From contig NZ_JAQNDL010000001.1 of assembly GCF_028368995.1 (NCBI RefSeq), positions 1 to 64,000 on the forward strand: a stretch of 64,000 bases of DNA. The letters run 5' to 3'. The notes under the pieces are model-generated. The model was not told the origin of the DNA, ran no database searches, and worked only from the letters and a program-made list of their open reading frames with translations. Made by a program: the position numbers and the translations under genes. This document shows, piece after piece, positions 37,824 through 46,650 of this stretch; positions within the stretch are counted from its first letter, which is position 1; each line of letters opens with the position of its first letter. Source of the DNA: Nannocystis bainbridge. GTDB lineage: Bacteria > Myxococcota_A > Polyangia > Nannocystales > Nannocystaceae.

Positions 37824-38846
37824 TTAAACCCGCACCACGGCGCAGGGCGGCGGCGCGCCCGGCAGTTGCAGGCAATAGGCAACGAAAGCCGCGAATACCG
37901 GACGCGGCGGCCCCTCGGTCGGCAGCGCGTGAAGGTGCAGCGCCGGCACCACGTTGACCTCGAGCAGCAGCGCTGCGCCCGCGCTCGCGGCCGTCGGCTG
38001 CGTGAACGCGGCCATCGGCCCGCGCAGGTCGACCCCGCCGACATCGACCCCCAGCAGATCGCACGCCGACGCCGCGACCGCCAGCCACTCCGGATGCACG
38101 ACCTCGGTCCGATCGATCACCTCGAGCTCCTCGCCCGTGATCTCGACCTCGCGCTCGCCCGGGATCGCCGCCTCGAGATCGAGCCCATAGACCTCGAGGT
38201 GCCCCTCGAGATCTTCCTCCGCCTCGATCTGGTCCATCGAGCGCAGGCTCGGCGCCGTCCACGTCCCGCGCCGCGGGTCGCGGTTCAGCGCCGCCACCTG
38301 CGCCTCGGCGCTGCGGCCGGTCGCGAGCTTCGGCCGCACCACCTCGACCGCCGCGCTCGCTCGCCCGCCGATCACCGCCACCCGCAGGTTGGTGCCGGCG
38401 ATGAACGGCTCGACCAGCACCTCCTCGTCGAGGTCGATCGCGCGGGCCCGGTCGCGCGCGCGGATCAGCGTCGCCAGGTCGCGCACGTCGGTCGCCACCC
38501 CGACCCCGCGGTTGCCCCAATTCGGCTTGACCACCAGCCGCCCGTGACGCGCCAGCAGCTCCCGGACCGCCGGCCCGTGGATGTCGCCGGCCTCGTCGAC
38601 CAGCACCCCCGCGGCGCACGGCAGCCCGCGCGCCCGCAGCAGCTCGCGGCTCAGGTGCTTGTTGTTGGCCAGCCCCTGGGCCACCTGTGTCAGGAACGGC
38701 GAGCGGGTCTTGCTGACGACCGCCGTCCGCTCGCCGTGCGTCAGGCGCATGAAGTAGTCGGTGTGCTCGCGCCCGAGCGGCTCGGCGCGGGCCCCGAGCT
38801 CCGCCGCGGCCGCCGCGATCAGCTGGTTCGTCCGGCTCCAGACCAT
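37824..38846 (-). CDS. ATP-grasp ligase (CphA/glutathione-synthetase-like)
   Basis: The 340-residue product has an ATP-grasp fold. N-terminal part LANNKHLSRELLRARGLP is the segment seen in cyanophycin synthetase and bifunctional glutathione synthetases; then GRLVVKPNWGNRGVGVATDV (ATP-binding Lys and glycine-rich loop), LVEPFIAGTNLRVAVIG, and VGVDVGGVDLRG with LLLEVNVVPALHLHA as metal-binding strand and Asn. Such enzymes join a carboxylate to an amine through an acyl phosphate. The substrates are unknown. It is the last gene of the Fur-like operon and follows the aminopropyltransferase-like gene by 25 bp of repeat DNA; GAAGGGA before the ATG comes from the array. Confidence 0.85.
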   Translation of the reverse strand: MVWSRTNQLIAAAAAELGARAEPLGREHTDYFMRLTHGERTAVVSKTRSPFLTQVAQGLANNKHLSRELLRARGLPCAAGVLVDEAGDIHGPAVRELLARHGRLVVKPNWGNRGVGVATDVRDLATLIRARDRARAIDLDEEVLVEPFIAGTNLRVAVIGGRASAAVEVVRPKLATGRSAEAQVAALNRDPRRGTWTAPSLRSMDQIEAEEDLEGHLEVYGLDLEAAIPGEREVEITGEELEVIDRTEVVHPEWLAVAASACDLLGVDVGGVDLRGPMAAFTQPTAASAGAALLLEVNVVPALHLHALPTEGPPRPVFAAFVAYCLQLPGAPPPCAVVRV

Positions 38847-38911
38847 ACGGACATGTCCCTTCAGACCTGGCCTAATCGCCCTGTCCCTTGGAGCCTGTCG
38901 TATAGGACAGC
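38838..38911. repeat. 14-bp phased hairpin array at the ATP-grasp start
   Basis: Cores CATG, CCTG, CCTG, CCTG and CAGC lie at 38852, 38866, 38880, 38894 and 38908, with a weak first core at 38838. The array overlaps the start of the ATP-grasp gene and the end of the preceding gene, and supplies the ribosome-binding sequence. Confidence 0.8.
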
Positions 38912-39792
38912 AGCGGCCCCTCGCCGGTGATCACCTCGCCCGGCTGCTCGATGCGGCGGCGCAGGATCGGCGGCAGCTCCATCGCCGCGCGGTGGCTGGT
39001 CGGCGTGTACCACTGCAGCTCGCCGAGCGCGGCGATCCGGGCCGCCAGGTCGGGCGGCTCGGCCTCGAGCGGCCGGCGCGACATCAGCGCGAAGCCCCAC
39101 AGGCAGTGGAACGACGGCACGAAGCCGTGGGCGAAGCGGACGTGGGGGAACACCGCCTGCAGCGTGCTGCGGACCGTGCGGGCCAGCTTGAGGTCGAGCG
39201 GGTCGAGCTCGCCGGCCTGCAGCACGCACACCCCGTCGTCGGCCAGCGCGCGCAGGACCAGGGCGAAGAACTGGGTCGAGAACAGCGCCGCCGACGGCCC
39301 CTCGTCGGTCGGATCGGTGACGTCGAGGACGATGACGTCGAAGCTGCCCGGCGCGGCCTGGCGCAGCGTGTCGAAGATGTCCTCGGTGCGCAGCTCGACC
39401 CGCGGATCGTCGAGGCTGCCGGCGTGCCAGCTCGGCAGGTGCTCCTTGCACAGCGCCACCACCTCCGCGTCGAGGTCGACCGACACGATCGACTCGACCG
39501 AGCGGTGGCGCAGGATCTCGCGCAGCGCCGCGCCCTCGCCGGTGCCGCCGACCAGCACCCGCCGCGGCCCGCCGTGCAGCACCAGCGCCGGGTGGATCAG
39601 CGCCTCGTGGTAGAGCGCCTCGTCGGCCTCGGCCGACTGGACCAGCCCGTCGAGGAACAGGATCCGCCCGTACGCGCTCGTGTCGGCGACGATGGCCTCC
39701 TGGTACTGCGTCTGCACGTGCGCCACCAGGCGCTCGACGCTGTAGAGGATCGACACGCCCTCGATCTCGGGCTCTTGCAGCACCAGGTGCAT
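38872..39792 (-). CDS. Spermidine-synthase-like aminopropyltransferase
   Basis: The 306-residue product from ATG 39792 has the Rossmann-type methyltransferase-like fold of polyamine synthases: N-terminal strand domain (QEAIVADTSAYGRILFLDG), the GGxGEG motif VLVGGTGEGAALREIL, the acidic motif VSVDLDAEVV and FDVIVLDVTDPTDEGP, where the DxxDP stretch faces the amine. These enzymes move an aminopropyl group from decarboxylated SAM. The substrate here is open: spermidine, another amine or a non-polyamine metabolite. Its place between a PepSY protein and an ATP-grasp gene hints at a special product. Confidence 0.85.
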   Translation of the reverse strand: MHLVLQEPEIEGVSILYSVERLVAHVQTQYQEAIVADTSAYGRILFLDGLVQSAEADEALYHEALIHPALVLHGGPRRVLVGGTGEGAALREILRHRSVESIVSVDLDAEVVALCKEHLPSWHAGSLDDPRVELRTEDIFDTLRQAAPGSFDVIVLDVTDPTDEGPSAALFSTQFFALVLRALADDGVCVLQAGELDPLDLKLARTVRSTLQAVFPHVRFAHGFVPSFHCLWGFALMSRRPLEAEPPDLAARIAALGELQWYTPTSHRAAMELPPILRRRIEQPGEVITGEGPLLSYTTGSKGQGD

Positions 39793-39809
39793 CGCGTCTG
39801 TCCTTTCGC

Positions 39810-40292
39810 TCAGCCGCGCGGGCGGCGGCGGCTGACGATCATACCCAGACCGGTGGCGACCAGGCCGAGCATCCCGAGGCCCGCGGCCAGCGCGATCGCC
39901 TGCCCCGGCAGACCGATGATCTCGCCGGTGTGCAGCTTGAACAGCAGCCGCGTCAGCCCGCCCGCGGTGCGCCGGCGCTCGATCAGGGCCCCGTCGCCGG
40001 CGAAGTACAGCACCGTCTCCGCGTCGTCGTCGACCCAGAACACCCACGGGTCGTCGGGCTCGGTGGCCAGGGCGATGTCGGTGATCGCCTCGTCGCCGGC
40101 CTCGCGCTGGGCGCGCGCGAGCAGCTCCATCAATGGCAGCGGCTGCTCGACCACCGGCGCGCTCGGGGCCGGCGTCTTCATGCAGCCGCGGAACACCAGG
40201 ATCGCCCCCGTCAACGCGATCACCGCGAACACCGCCGACAGCGTCGCGCCGACCGCCTGGTGCCACTTGAAGAGGCTGCGTCGCATGCTCAT
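39810..40292 (-). CDS. PepSY-associated membrane protein
   Basis: The 160-residue product has an N-terminal segment MRRSLFKWHQAVGATLSAVFAVIALTG-like start, split between a KWHQAVG helix motif and a membrane span, then a periplasmic region, then a second membrane span near the C-terminus (LAAGLGMLGLVATGLGMIV) and an Arg tail. KWH-x-x-x-G and KLHTGEIIG are typical of the PepSY-associated TM family, which often goes with TonB receptors and ferric-reductase-like functions. Membrane topology fits a small inner-membrane partner in iron uptake. Start choice: ATG 40292, with AAGGAG from the repeat array nine bases before it. Confidence 0.85.
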   Translation of the reverse strand: MSMRRSLFKWHQAVGATLSAVFAVIALTGAILVFRGCMKTPAPSAPVVEQPLPLMELLARAQREAGDEAITDIALATEPDDPWVFWVDDDAETVLYFAGDGALIERRRTAGGLTRLLFKLHTGEIIGLPGQAIALAAGLGMLGLVATGLGMIVSRRRPRG

Positions 40293-40297
40293 GAAGA

Positions 40298-40329
40298 CAT
40301 GCTCCTTCGGACATGCTCTTTAAACCATG
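40298..40329. repeat. 14-bp hairpin array at the PepSY gene start
   Basis: CATG cores lie at 40298, 40312 and 40326 with 10-bp spacers CTCCTTCGGA and CTCTTTAAAC. On the minus strand it contributes AAGGAG just before the PepSY start codon. Confidence 0.8.
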
Positions 40330-40332
40330 TCC

Positions 40333-42786
40333 TCACATCATGGCCCCCCACGTGCGCCAGAACCACCGCTCGATCCGGCGCGCGCCCGCCGTCCAGACCC
40401 GGCGGTTGACCTTGCCGCGCTTCCAGCTGGTCCGGGCCTGCTCGCCGGCCTTGCCGCGGATCCACTCGTGGGCGAAGCCCAGGTTGAAGTAGAACGTGCG
40501 CGGCCGCATCGCCAGGATGCCGCCGTTGATGTCGTCGGAGCGGGTGAACCACACCTCGTTGAGCAGGTTCTTGACGCCGACGGTCGCCTCGAGCCGCCAG
40601 CCCTGCGGCAGGCTGGTGCGGTAGCCGAGCCACGCGCCCATCAGCGTGTAGGCCGGCATCGTCCCGACCTCGCCGGTCGCGCGCGGCGCGTCCCAGTTGG
40701 CGTAGTCGGTGTACTGCTTGTCGACGAACTCGACCTTGGTGCCGACGCGCAGGCCGAACGGCGCCTCGTAGCTGGCCGCGCCCCACACCTCGTGGGCCGG
40801 GTACCACGGCATGCGGTTGTTGGTGTAGAGGTCGCGCAGCACCCGGCTGCCGTTGTACGCGTAGCCGGCGTTGAGCTCGAGCCCTTCGACCTTCTCCCAC
40901 ACCTCGCCGGGCAGCCACTCGACGTCGACCTCGGCCCCGTAGGTGTGGGCCGCCGGGATGATGTCGATCGCGTTCTCGCCCTCGTCACGCAGGTTGTTGA
41001 AGTAGCGGTACCAGCCGTCGACGGTCGCGTACACCCCGCCGAGCTCCATCAGCTTCACGCCCGCCTCGACCGTGTCGGCCAGCTCGGGCTTGATGAAGCG
41101 CAGCGCCCGGCCCATCGCCTCGCCGGGGTTGATCGGCTGGATCGCGCCCGACAGGTAGCTCGGGGCCCCGAACGAGCGCCCGTAGCCGAGGTAGAGCCCG
41201 ACGTGATCGCCGCCGTACCACAGCGACGCCGCCGGCAGCGGCCCGCCGTACAGCGGCCGCGGGTAGCTCAGGCCCTCGAGCACGTTGTAGAAGCTCTGCT
41301 TGGTCAGCTCGAGGCGCACGCCGGCGGTCAGCACCAGCTTGGTGTCGAGCAGATAGATCTTGTCCTCGAGGTACAGCGAGTAGCCGCCGATCCGGCCGTC
41401 GAAGCAGCGCAGCGCGTCGGGCGAGCCCTCGGGCAGGAGCGTGCCGCGCGGGCACACGCGCGCGTCGCCGTCGGCCTCGAGCTTGTCGCCGGGGCGGTCG
41501 GGGAACTCGACGCGGAAGCCGCGGATCCGCGCCGTCTCGAACACCCCGCGGGTGCCGATCGAGAGGTCGTGGAAGCCGCCGCGGTGGCGCACGCGGAACG
41601 CGTAGCGCGGCTCGATGCCGACCACGTCGAACGCCCGCGGCTGCACCAGCAGGAACGTCGGCGCCGCGCCGAGGTTGCGGTCCTCGTTGGTCGCCTGGAC
41701 CACGCGCCGCAGCGTGTGGCTGTAAAACGCGATCACCTGCAGCTCGTGCTCGGCCTTGGGCCGCCAGTGCAGCTTGAGGCTGGTGCCCTCGCGGTGGCCG
41801 TTGAAGGTGTCGTACGGGCGCTTGCTGGCGAACCGGTCCTCGGCGTACAGCTCGGAGTCGACGCCGCCGGGCAGGTTGGTCTTCTCCCAGAACAGGTGCG
41901 TGCTCGACAGCAGGTCGAGCCGCTTCGTCAGCGGCACGGCGAGCTTGACGATCCCGCCGTGGCTCTGAAACTCGCTGTGCTCGCGGTACGTCTTGCCGAA
42001 CCGCGGCGCGTACTCGACGTACACGCCGACGCCCTTGTGCGTGCCGCCGTACGAGGCCGCCGCGCCGGCGTCGCCGAACTGGTCCGACTGGGCGAACACC
42101 GACACCGTCGGGTTCTTCGGGATCGGGTGCGAGACCATGTTGAACACGCCGCCCGACGTCCACGGCCCGAACCGCACCGACGAGCCGCCGCGCACGGTGT
42201 CGACCTTGGCGATCTGGAACAGCGACAGCGGGAATAGCACCATCGACGGCGCGCCGTACGGCGCCGGCGCCACCGGCACCTCGTCGAGCAGGATGGTCGC
42301 CTGCTCCGACAGCCGCGGGTCGGCGCCGCGGACCGCGAGGTTCAGCTTGGTCGACGAAGTCGAAAGCGCCGACGCGCCCTCGACCGCGCGCACCCCCGGG
42401 ACCTTGTCGAGCAGCTCCGCCACCCCGCTCGCGCCCTGGGCCTTCGCGTCGTCGACGTCGACCACCCGGCGCCCGCCCGCGTGGCGGTGGGCGTCGACTC
42501 GGGTCGAGCGGCCCAGCAGGTCGGTCGTGACCTCGATGTCGCGCGACTCGCCGGGCAGCAGCTTGGTGTCGCTCGCGGGCGGCGTGCTCACCGGCGCGGC
42601 CACGCTCGCGGCTGCAGCCCCGGTCGAACCTGGCTCTTCGGGCATGCTCTTCGGGACCTGTCCCGCGGAGAATGTCCAATCGGGCCTGTCCTCGGGGGCA
42701 GGTACCTCCGGCGCGGCGTCCGGCCCCGCGTATGCGCGAGGGTCGGCCGCCAGCAGCAGGGCGAGTGGGAGCGCGAGCGACGACAC
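40333..42786 (-). CDS. TonB-dependent outer-membrane receptor, FecA-like
   Basis: The 817-residue product has a signal peptide (LALPLALLLAADPRAYA), a linker largely encoded by a 14-bp-repeat array (about residues 28-55), a plug domain (about 80-225, with VAELLDKVPGVRAVEG and LAVRGADPRLSEQATIL) and a 22-strand-type barrel ending in FYFNLGFAHEW. VDTVRGGSSVRFG is a typical plug-to-barrel segment. The best guess among substrates is a ferric complex such as Fe-citrate, on general resemblance only. The upstream lipoprotein gene is 7 bp away and the PepSY gene follows, which fits iron or another metal chelate. Confidence 0.92.
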   Translation of the reverse strand: MSSLALPLALLLAADPRAYAGPDAAPEVPAPEDRPDWTFSAGQVPKSMPEEPGSTGAAAASVAAPVSTPPASDTKLLPGESRDIEVTTDLLGRSTRVDAHRHAGGRRVVDVDDAKAQGASGVAELLDKVPGVRAVEGASALSTSSTKLNLAVRGADPRLSEQATILLDEVPVAPAPYGAPSMVLFPLSLFQIAKVDTVRGGSSVRFGPWTSGGVFNMVSHPIPKNPTVSVFAQSDQFGDAGAAASYGGTHKGVGVYVEYAPRFGKTYREHSEFQSHGGIVKLAVPLTKRLDLLSSTHLFWEKTNLPGGVDSELYAEDRFASKRPYDTFNGHREGTSLKLHWRPKAEHELQVIAFYSHTLRRVVQATNEDRNLGAAPTFLLVQPRAFDVVGIEPRYAFRVRHRGGFHDLSIGTRGVFETARIRGFRVEFPDRPGDKLEADGDARVCPRGTLLPEGSPDALRCFDGRIGGYSLYLEDKIYLLDTKLVLTAGVRLELTKQSFYNVLEGLSYPRPLYGGPLPAASLWYGGDHVGLYLGYGRSFGAPSYLSGAIQPINPGEAMGRALRFIKPELADTVEAGVKLMELGGVYATVDGWYRYFNNLRDEGENAIDIIPAAHTYGAEVDVEWLPGEVWEKVEGLELNAGYAYNGSRVLRDLYTNNRMPWYPAHEVWGAASYEAPFGLRVGTKVEFVDKQYTDYANWDAPRATGEVGTMPAYTLMGAWLGYRTSLPQGWRLEATVGVKNLLNEVWFTRSDDINGGILAMRPRTFYFNLGFAHEWIRGKAGEQARTSWKRGKVNRRVWTAGARRIERWFWRTWGAMM
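42629..42702. repeat. 14-bp phased hairpin array in the receptor gene linker
   Basis: Cores CCTG, CATG, CCTG, AATG, CCTG and CAGG lie at 42629, 42643, 42657, 42671, 42685 and 42699, all exactly 14 bp apart, inside the open frame between signal peptide and plug. Confidence 0.85.
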
Positions 42787-42793
42787 GGCCGGC

Positions 42794-43966
42794 TCAGGGC
42801 ACGACGACGGCCGTGGCCCCGCGGATCCGCAGGCTGCGCTCGGGATCGGTGAACAGCGGCCCGAGCTCGTCGTGGACCGCGAACTTCCAGCTGCCCGGCG
42901 CGTCGGCGGTCGGCTCGGTGATCTCGTAGACCGTGCCGCCGATGCCGACGGCGTAGAGCGAGCCCTGGACCCGCGCGAGCCCCTCGATGTCGAAGCCGGC
43001 CGGGATGTCGTCGATGTACGGCCCGTAGGCGCGCGGCTCCGGCTTGTCGCCGGTCGCGGCGACGCGCAGCAGCTCGTGACGGCCGGTCGGCAGCGACTCG
43101 GACATCTCGCCGCGGACCAGCGCCAGCACGTCGCCGTCGGGCCCGGTGGCCATGTCGCCGGCGACGCCGACCTTCTCGTCGAACTCGGCGTGGATCGAGC
43201 AGATCGGCGCGCACGCGTAGTAGGACGGGTCCTTGCTGATGTCGCTCGGCAGCACGCAGTGCTTCGGCGCGGCCAGGAACTCGGGGTCGAGCGCGAACAG
43301 GGCGCCGCGGGCGTCGAGGCCGTTGCCGGGCTTGCCGGCCGAGGCGGCGAACAGCGCGTCGCCGACGAACTCGAGCCCGTTCATGCTCTGGCGCCAGTAG
43401 CAGGCGTCGGTCGCCGCGTCCTTCACGTCGCCGTACTTGAAGGCGTAGCGGACGCTCTCGATGCGGTTGTCGGCGCGGGTCCAGTCGGGCACGCCGAGGG
43501 TCATCAGGCCCCACTCGTCGTTGAGCGGGTCGTAGCTGAGGCCCCACAGGCCCCGGTCGGCGTGCCAGGCGATGTCGCGCACGGTGAACCGCATCAGCGA
43601 CGTGTCGGCCATCGAGATCGAGCCCATCTTCTCGTCGAGCCACAGGTTGCCGACCTTGGCCAGGCAGCCCTCGCCGTCGCACTTGCGCGACGGGTCGTAG
43701 AGGTACATCGCGCTGCCGACGAACCGGCCCTTGCTGTCGAGCGCGAAGTTGCTCTGGAAGTTGGCCCCGCCGTCGGTCGGCTTGGTGTTGACGATCAGCA
43801 TCAGCTCGCCCCGCAGCGGCTGATCTTCGGGACAGCCTTCACAGAGGTCGACCTCCGGCGGCAGTCCATCACCCTCGTACGTGTCCGGCTGCATCGGCTC
43901 GAAGCCGACGCAACCCGACGCGACCGTCGCCACGCCGGCGAGGGCAATATTGAAAATCGTTTTCAT
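42794..43966 (-). CDS. Beta-propeller-like lipoprotein of the TonB-receptor operon
   Basis: From ATG 43966 the product is 390 residues: MKTIFNIALAGVATVASGC with lipobox ASGC. A Cys pair (CEGCPEDQ) follows, then repeated beta-type segments, among them GALFALDPEFLAAP, VAGDMATGPDGDVLALV and LYAVGIGGTVYEIT, that look like propeller blades. No family is recognised. The frame to 44038 includes a leader of unlikely composition, while ATG 43966 gives a good signal peptide. It starts the minus-strand operon that goes on with the TonB receptor. The start codon itself lies inside a Fur-box-like sequence, suggesting iron control. Confidence 0.8.
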   Translation of the reverse strand: MKTIFNIALAGVATVASGCVGFEPMQPDTYEGDGLPPEVDLCEGCPEDQPLRGELMLIVNTKPTDGGANFQSNFALDSKGRFVGSAMYLYDPSRKCDGEGCLAKVGNLWLDEKMGSISMADTSLMRFTVRDIAWHADRGLWGLSYDPLNDEWGLMTLGVPDWTRADNRIESVRYAFKYGDVKDAATDACYWRQSMNGLEFVGDALFAASAGKPGNGLDARGALFALDPEFLAAPKHCVLPSDISKDPSYYACAPICSIHAEFDEKVGVAGDMATGPDGDVLALVRGEMSESLPTGRHELLRVAATGDKPEPRAYGPYIDDIPAGFDIEGLARVQGSLYAVGIGGTVYEITEPTADAPGSWKFAVHDELGPLFTDPERSLRIRGATAVVVP

Positions 43967-43972
43967 TTTGCC
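43949..43972. promoter_or_regulatory. Fur-box-like palindrome over the lipoprotein start
   Basis: TGAAAA-TCG-TTTTCA, a perfect 6-bp inverted repeat in an A/T-rich setting, spans the start codon of the minus-strand operon. It resembles Fur boxes, but it also encodes the lipoprotein N-terminus (MKTIF), so chance must be considered. Confidence 0.45.
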
Positions 43973-43975
43973 GGT

Positions 43976-44005
43976 TCTGTAGCACCGGAGTTCCCCGGGG
44001 GTCAA
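43976..44005 (-). promoter_or_regulatory. Candidate promoter of the TonB-receptor operon
   Basis: On the minus strand TTGACC (44000-44005) and TACAGA (43976-43981) are 18 bp apart and 9 bp before the start codon of the lipoprotein. Confidence 0.4.
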
Positions 44006-44043
44006 GGGGGGAACGCTCCCCAAGAAACAGGAAATCAATGACC

Positions 44044-44072
44044 TTGCAAATGATTTTCCTTTTCATTATGAC
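44044..44072 (+). promoter_or_regulatory. Candidate promoter with Fur-box-like spacer
   Basis: TTGCAA (44044-44049) and TATGAC (44067-44072) are 17 bp apart; the spacer AATGATTTTCCTTTTCATT is A/T-rich with the Fur-box-like halves AATGA and TCATT. It points to the rightward lipoprotein gene and fits iron-repressed transcription. Confidence 0.5.
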
Positions 44073-44112
44073 CGGCGCCGTTCGCTCGAAAGCGTTCCCT
44101 CAGGAGACTTCC

Positions 44113-45381
44113 ATGCGCCTGCGCAGCCTTCCCCTACTCGCCCTCTCGTTCGGTCTCGTCGCCTGTCCCGGCAGCGGCTCGGACACCGACGGCAGCACCA
44201 CCGACTCCACCACCGCCGGCCCGACCACCGAGCCGTCGACCGAGGGCACCGCGGGCACCGAGACGGCCGGCCCGACGACCACCGAGGACGAGCCGACCGC
44301 CGGCACGACCGGTGAGCCCGGCGGCGACCTGAACCCGCACACCCTGGGCGACCACGCCAGCCAGGGCTGCATCGACGCCATGGCCGGCGCCGCGACCTTC
44401 CTCGCCGCCACCGCCGAGTTCGACGCCGACGCCGCCGCCGCCGCCTACACCGACGCGCTCAAGATCTACGTGCAGGCGCTCGACACCGCCAACGAGCGCG
44501 ACGACGACAGCGCCATCACGGCCGCCCTCGCCGACGCCGACGGCCCCGGCGCCGCCCTGGCCGAGGGTCACCTCTACACCAGCCTGATGTTCCAGCTGCG
44601 GGCCAACCTCTCGGCCGTCGAGACCGGCGCCGAGGACAAGTACGCCGCCTGGGACGAGGCCCACTGCGTGTGGGACGGCGGCCTGCGCAGCCTGGCCGAG
44701 CGGGCCCAGGCCGAGGGCTGGACCGGCGCCGGCGACCCCATCGTCGCCGACATCGACGCCGCCTTCGCCGCCGGCCACGACGGCCTCAGCGGCGAGCCGC
44801 CGAGCACCGCCGGGGACGACTGGCGGATCCCCCCGAACAAGCAGATCATCGAGAAGACGCTCTTCCGCGCCGCCCACCGCGACATCGTCGGCCAGTCGAT
44901 CGGCGCGACCATGGCCGTCGACGCCGCCCGGGCCGCCCGCGCGCTCGGCGTGTTCGGCATCGTCCGCGACCGCCTGCAGGACCGCAACACCCCCGGCATC
45001 GCCGTCATCGAGGCCATGCTGGCCGGCGACCCGGCCATGATCAGCGGCTCGCTGATCGCGGTCGAGATGGACAAGGCGTTCGCCAAGCGGACCCGCAACT
45101 ACGCCGACCAGGCGTTCAGCGAGGGCCTCGGGATCCCGCCGAGCTACAAGGGCGCGGTCGAGGGGCGCACCTATGCCAAGCTCATCGTCGCCGGGATGGG
45201 TTCGGCGATGATGAACACCGAGGCCTACCTGGCCGACTGGGAAGAGTACGCGGAGCTGGTGCGGACCGGCGACGACGAGGCGGCGGCCCAGGAGGTCAGT
45301 CAGCGGCTCATCGACGCCACGTGCGCCTACCAGACCGCGCTCGGAATCGCCGCCTGCACCGGCAGCGATGACGAGACGTAG
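44113..45381 (+). CDS. Helical lipoprotein divergent from the TonB-receptor operon
   Basis: From ATG 44113, preceded by AGGAGA, the product is 422 residues: MRLRSLPLLALSFGLVAC lipoprotein signal, a T/S/G/E-rich linker (about 22-75), then an Ala-rich helical domain. It has Glu, Asp and His along its helices (YAAWDEAHCVWDGGLRSLAE) and a C-terminal NYADQAFSEGLGIPPSYKG. The layout recalls imelysin/EfeO-type metal-binding lipoproteins, but I see no GxHxxE motif, so I do not assign a family. A Fur-box-like promoter and divergence from a TonB receptor operon support a role in metal uptake. Confidence 0.8.
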   Translation: MRLRSLPLLALSFGLVACPGSGSDTDGSTTDSTTAGPTTEPSTEGTAGTETAGPTTTEDEPTAGTTGEPGGDLNPHTLGDHASQGCIDAMAGAATFLAATAEFDADAAAAAYTDALKIYVQALDTANERDDDSAITAALADADGPGAALAEGHLYTSLMFQLRANLSAVETGAEDKYAAWDEAHCVWDGGLRSLAERAQAEGWTGAGDPIVADIDAAFAAGHDGLSGEPPSTAGDDWRIPPNKQIIEKTLFRAAHRDIVGQSIGATMAVDAARAARALGVFGIVRDRLQDRNTPGIAVIEAMLAGDPAMISGSLIAVEMDKAFAKRTRNYADQAFSEGLGIPPSYKGAVEGRTYAKLIVAGMGSAMMNTEAYLADWEEYAELVRTGDDEAAAQEVSQRLIDATCAYQTALGIAACTGSDDET

Positions 45382-45408
45382 GTCGACGGCGCAATATGAC
45401 CGCACTGC

Positions 45409-45825
45409 ATGGCCGCGATTTTTTCCGGGTACAGCGAGTTCGGCCGAGTCCTGGCCGACTACATCACGCGTGAAGCCTCGGTGCGCGGGGCGGTGCTCAG
45501 CGACAACGAGGGCGACGCTGTCGACCTCGCCTTCGATGAGGACCGCACCACCGCCCTCGAGGTCCAGATCCTCGGCGCCCAGCTCGACCGGGCCGCCGAG
45601 CGGCTGTCCACGTGGTTCCAGGATCGCGGTCGAGGCCCCTGTGAGATCTTGATTGAGGCAAGTCACGGGAGCCTCTGCTACGCGTTCGTCGCGGGCGCCT
45701 ACGTGCTCGCGGTCTTCTCCGAGCCCGCCCAGGGCGACGACGAGGCCCGCTCCGCCGAGGCCGAACGGGTGCTCGCGGGCTTCCGGGGCCTGCGCCGTGA
45801 CATCGAGGCCCTCCTGGAGGCCTGA
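45409..45825 (+). CDS. Roadblock/LC7-like protein
   Basis: The 138-residue product, from ATG 45409 with a TATGAC box about 10 nt before it, has helix-strand-helix layout with strand RGAVLSDNEGDAVDLAF, helix LDRAAERLSTWFQDRG and strands GPCEILIEASHGSLCYAF and YVLAVFSEPA, as in Roadblock/LC7 (MglB-type) proteins that act on small GTPases of the MglA family. No GTPase gene is seen nearby. The length is near the usual 120-140. Single gene between the lipoprotein and the ferredoxin genes. Confidence 0.65.
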   Translation: MAAIFSGYSEFGRVLADYITREASVRGAVLSDNEGDAVDLAFDEDRTTALEVQILGAQLDRAAERLSTWFQDRGRGPCEILIEASHGSLCYAFVAGAYVLAVFSEPAQGDDEARSAEAERVLAGFRGLRRDIEALLEA

Positions 45826-46278
<453 letters not shown>

Positions 46279-46318
46279 GCCGCCGTCGGCGCTCGCTTCA
46301 CCAACCGATACGATCTCA

Positions 46319-46349
46319 AGAGCGGCGCCACGGCGCCGCTCTCCGTTTT
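46319..46349 (+). terminator. Rho-independent terminator of the ferredoxin gene
   Basis: An 11-bp stem (AGAGCGGCGCC/GGCGCCGCTCT) is followed by CCGTTTT, 41 bp after the stop codon. Confidence 0.75.
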
Positions 46350-46650
46350 GGGTCGCGCCCGCGCCGGCCGACCCCCGTCGTTCGCGCTCGCGTCCGAAAG
46401 GATCTCGCCGCGAAGGTCACCCGGACCGAGGGCATCGCGCCCTGCCGGCCCCGCTTCACGCGGGCATCGCCTCGCCCGCGATCGCGGCGCCTCCCCCGGC
46501 CCGGGCGGGCCTCCCCTGAAGCGCGCGGGGGCCTTCACGACCGGTCGCGCGCCGCGTGAGCATCCTTCGCGCGTCCCGACCCCGCGATCGCCTGCAGGTC
46601 CGAGCGAGGGCCCTGACATTCGCCCGCGCCCCGGGGACACTCTCGCCAGC
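46350..46650. other. Gene-free stretch between ferredoxin and flippase-like genes
   Basis: About 300 bp of GC-rich DNA without a convincing gene or repeat array; it should hold the promoter of the flippase-like gene. Confidence 0.4.

Noticed and set aside
44038..44112. Upstream extension of the helical lipoprotein gene to 44038
   Set aside because: It would place the promoter boxes inside the coding region and bury the lipobox; AGGAGA precedes ATG 44113.
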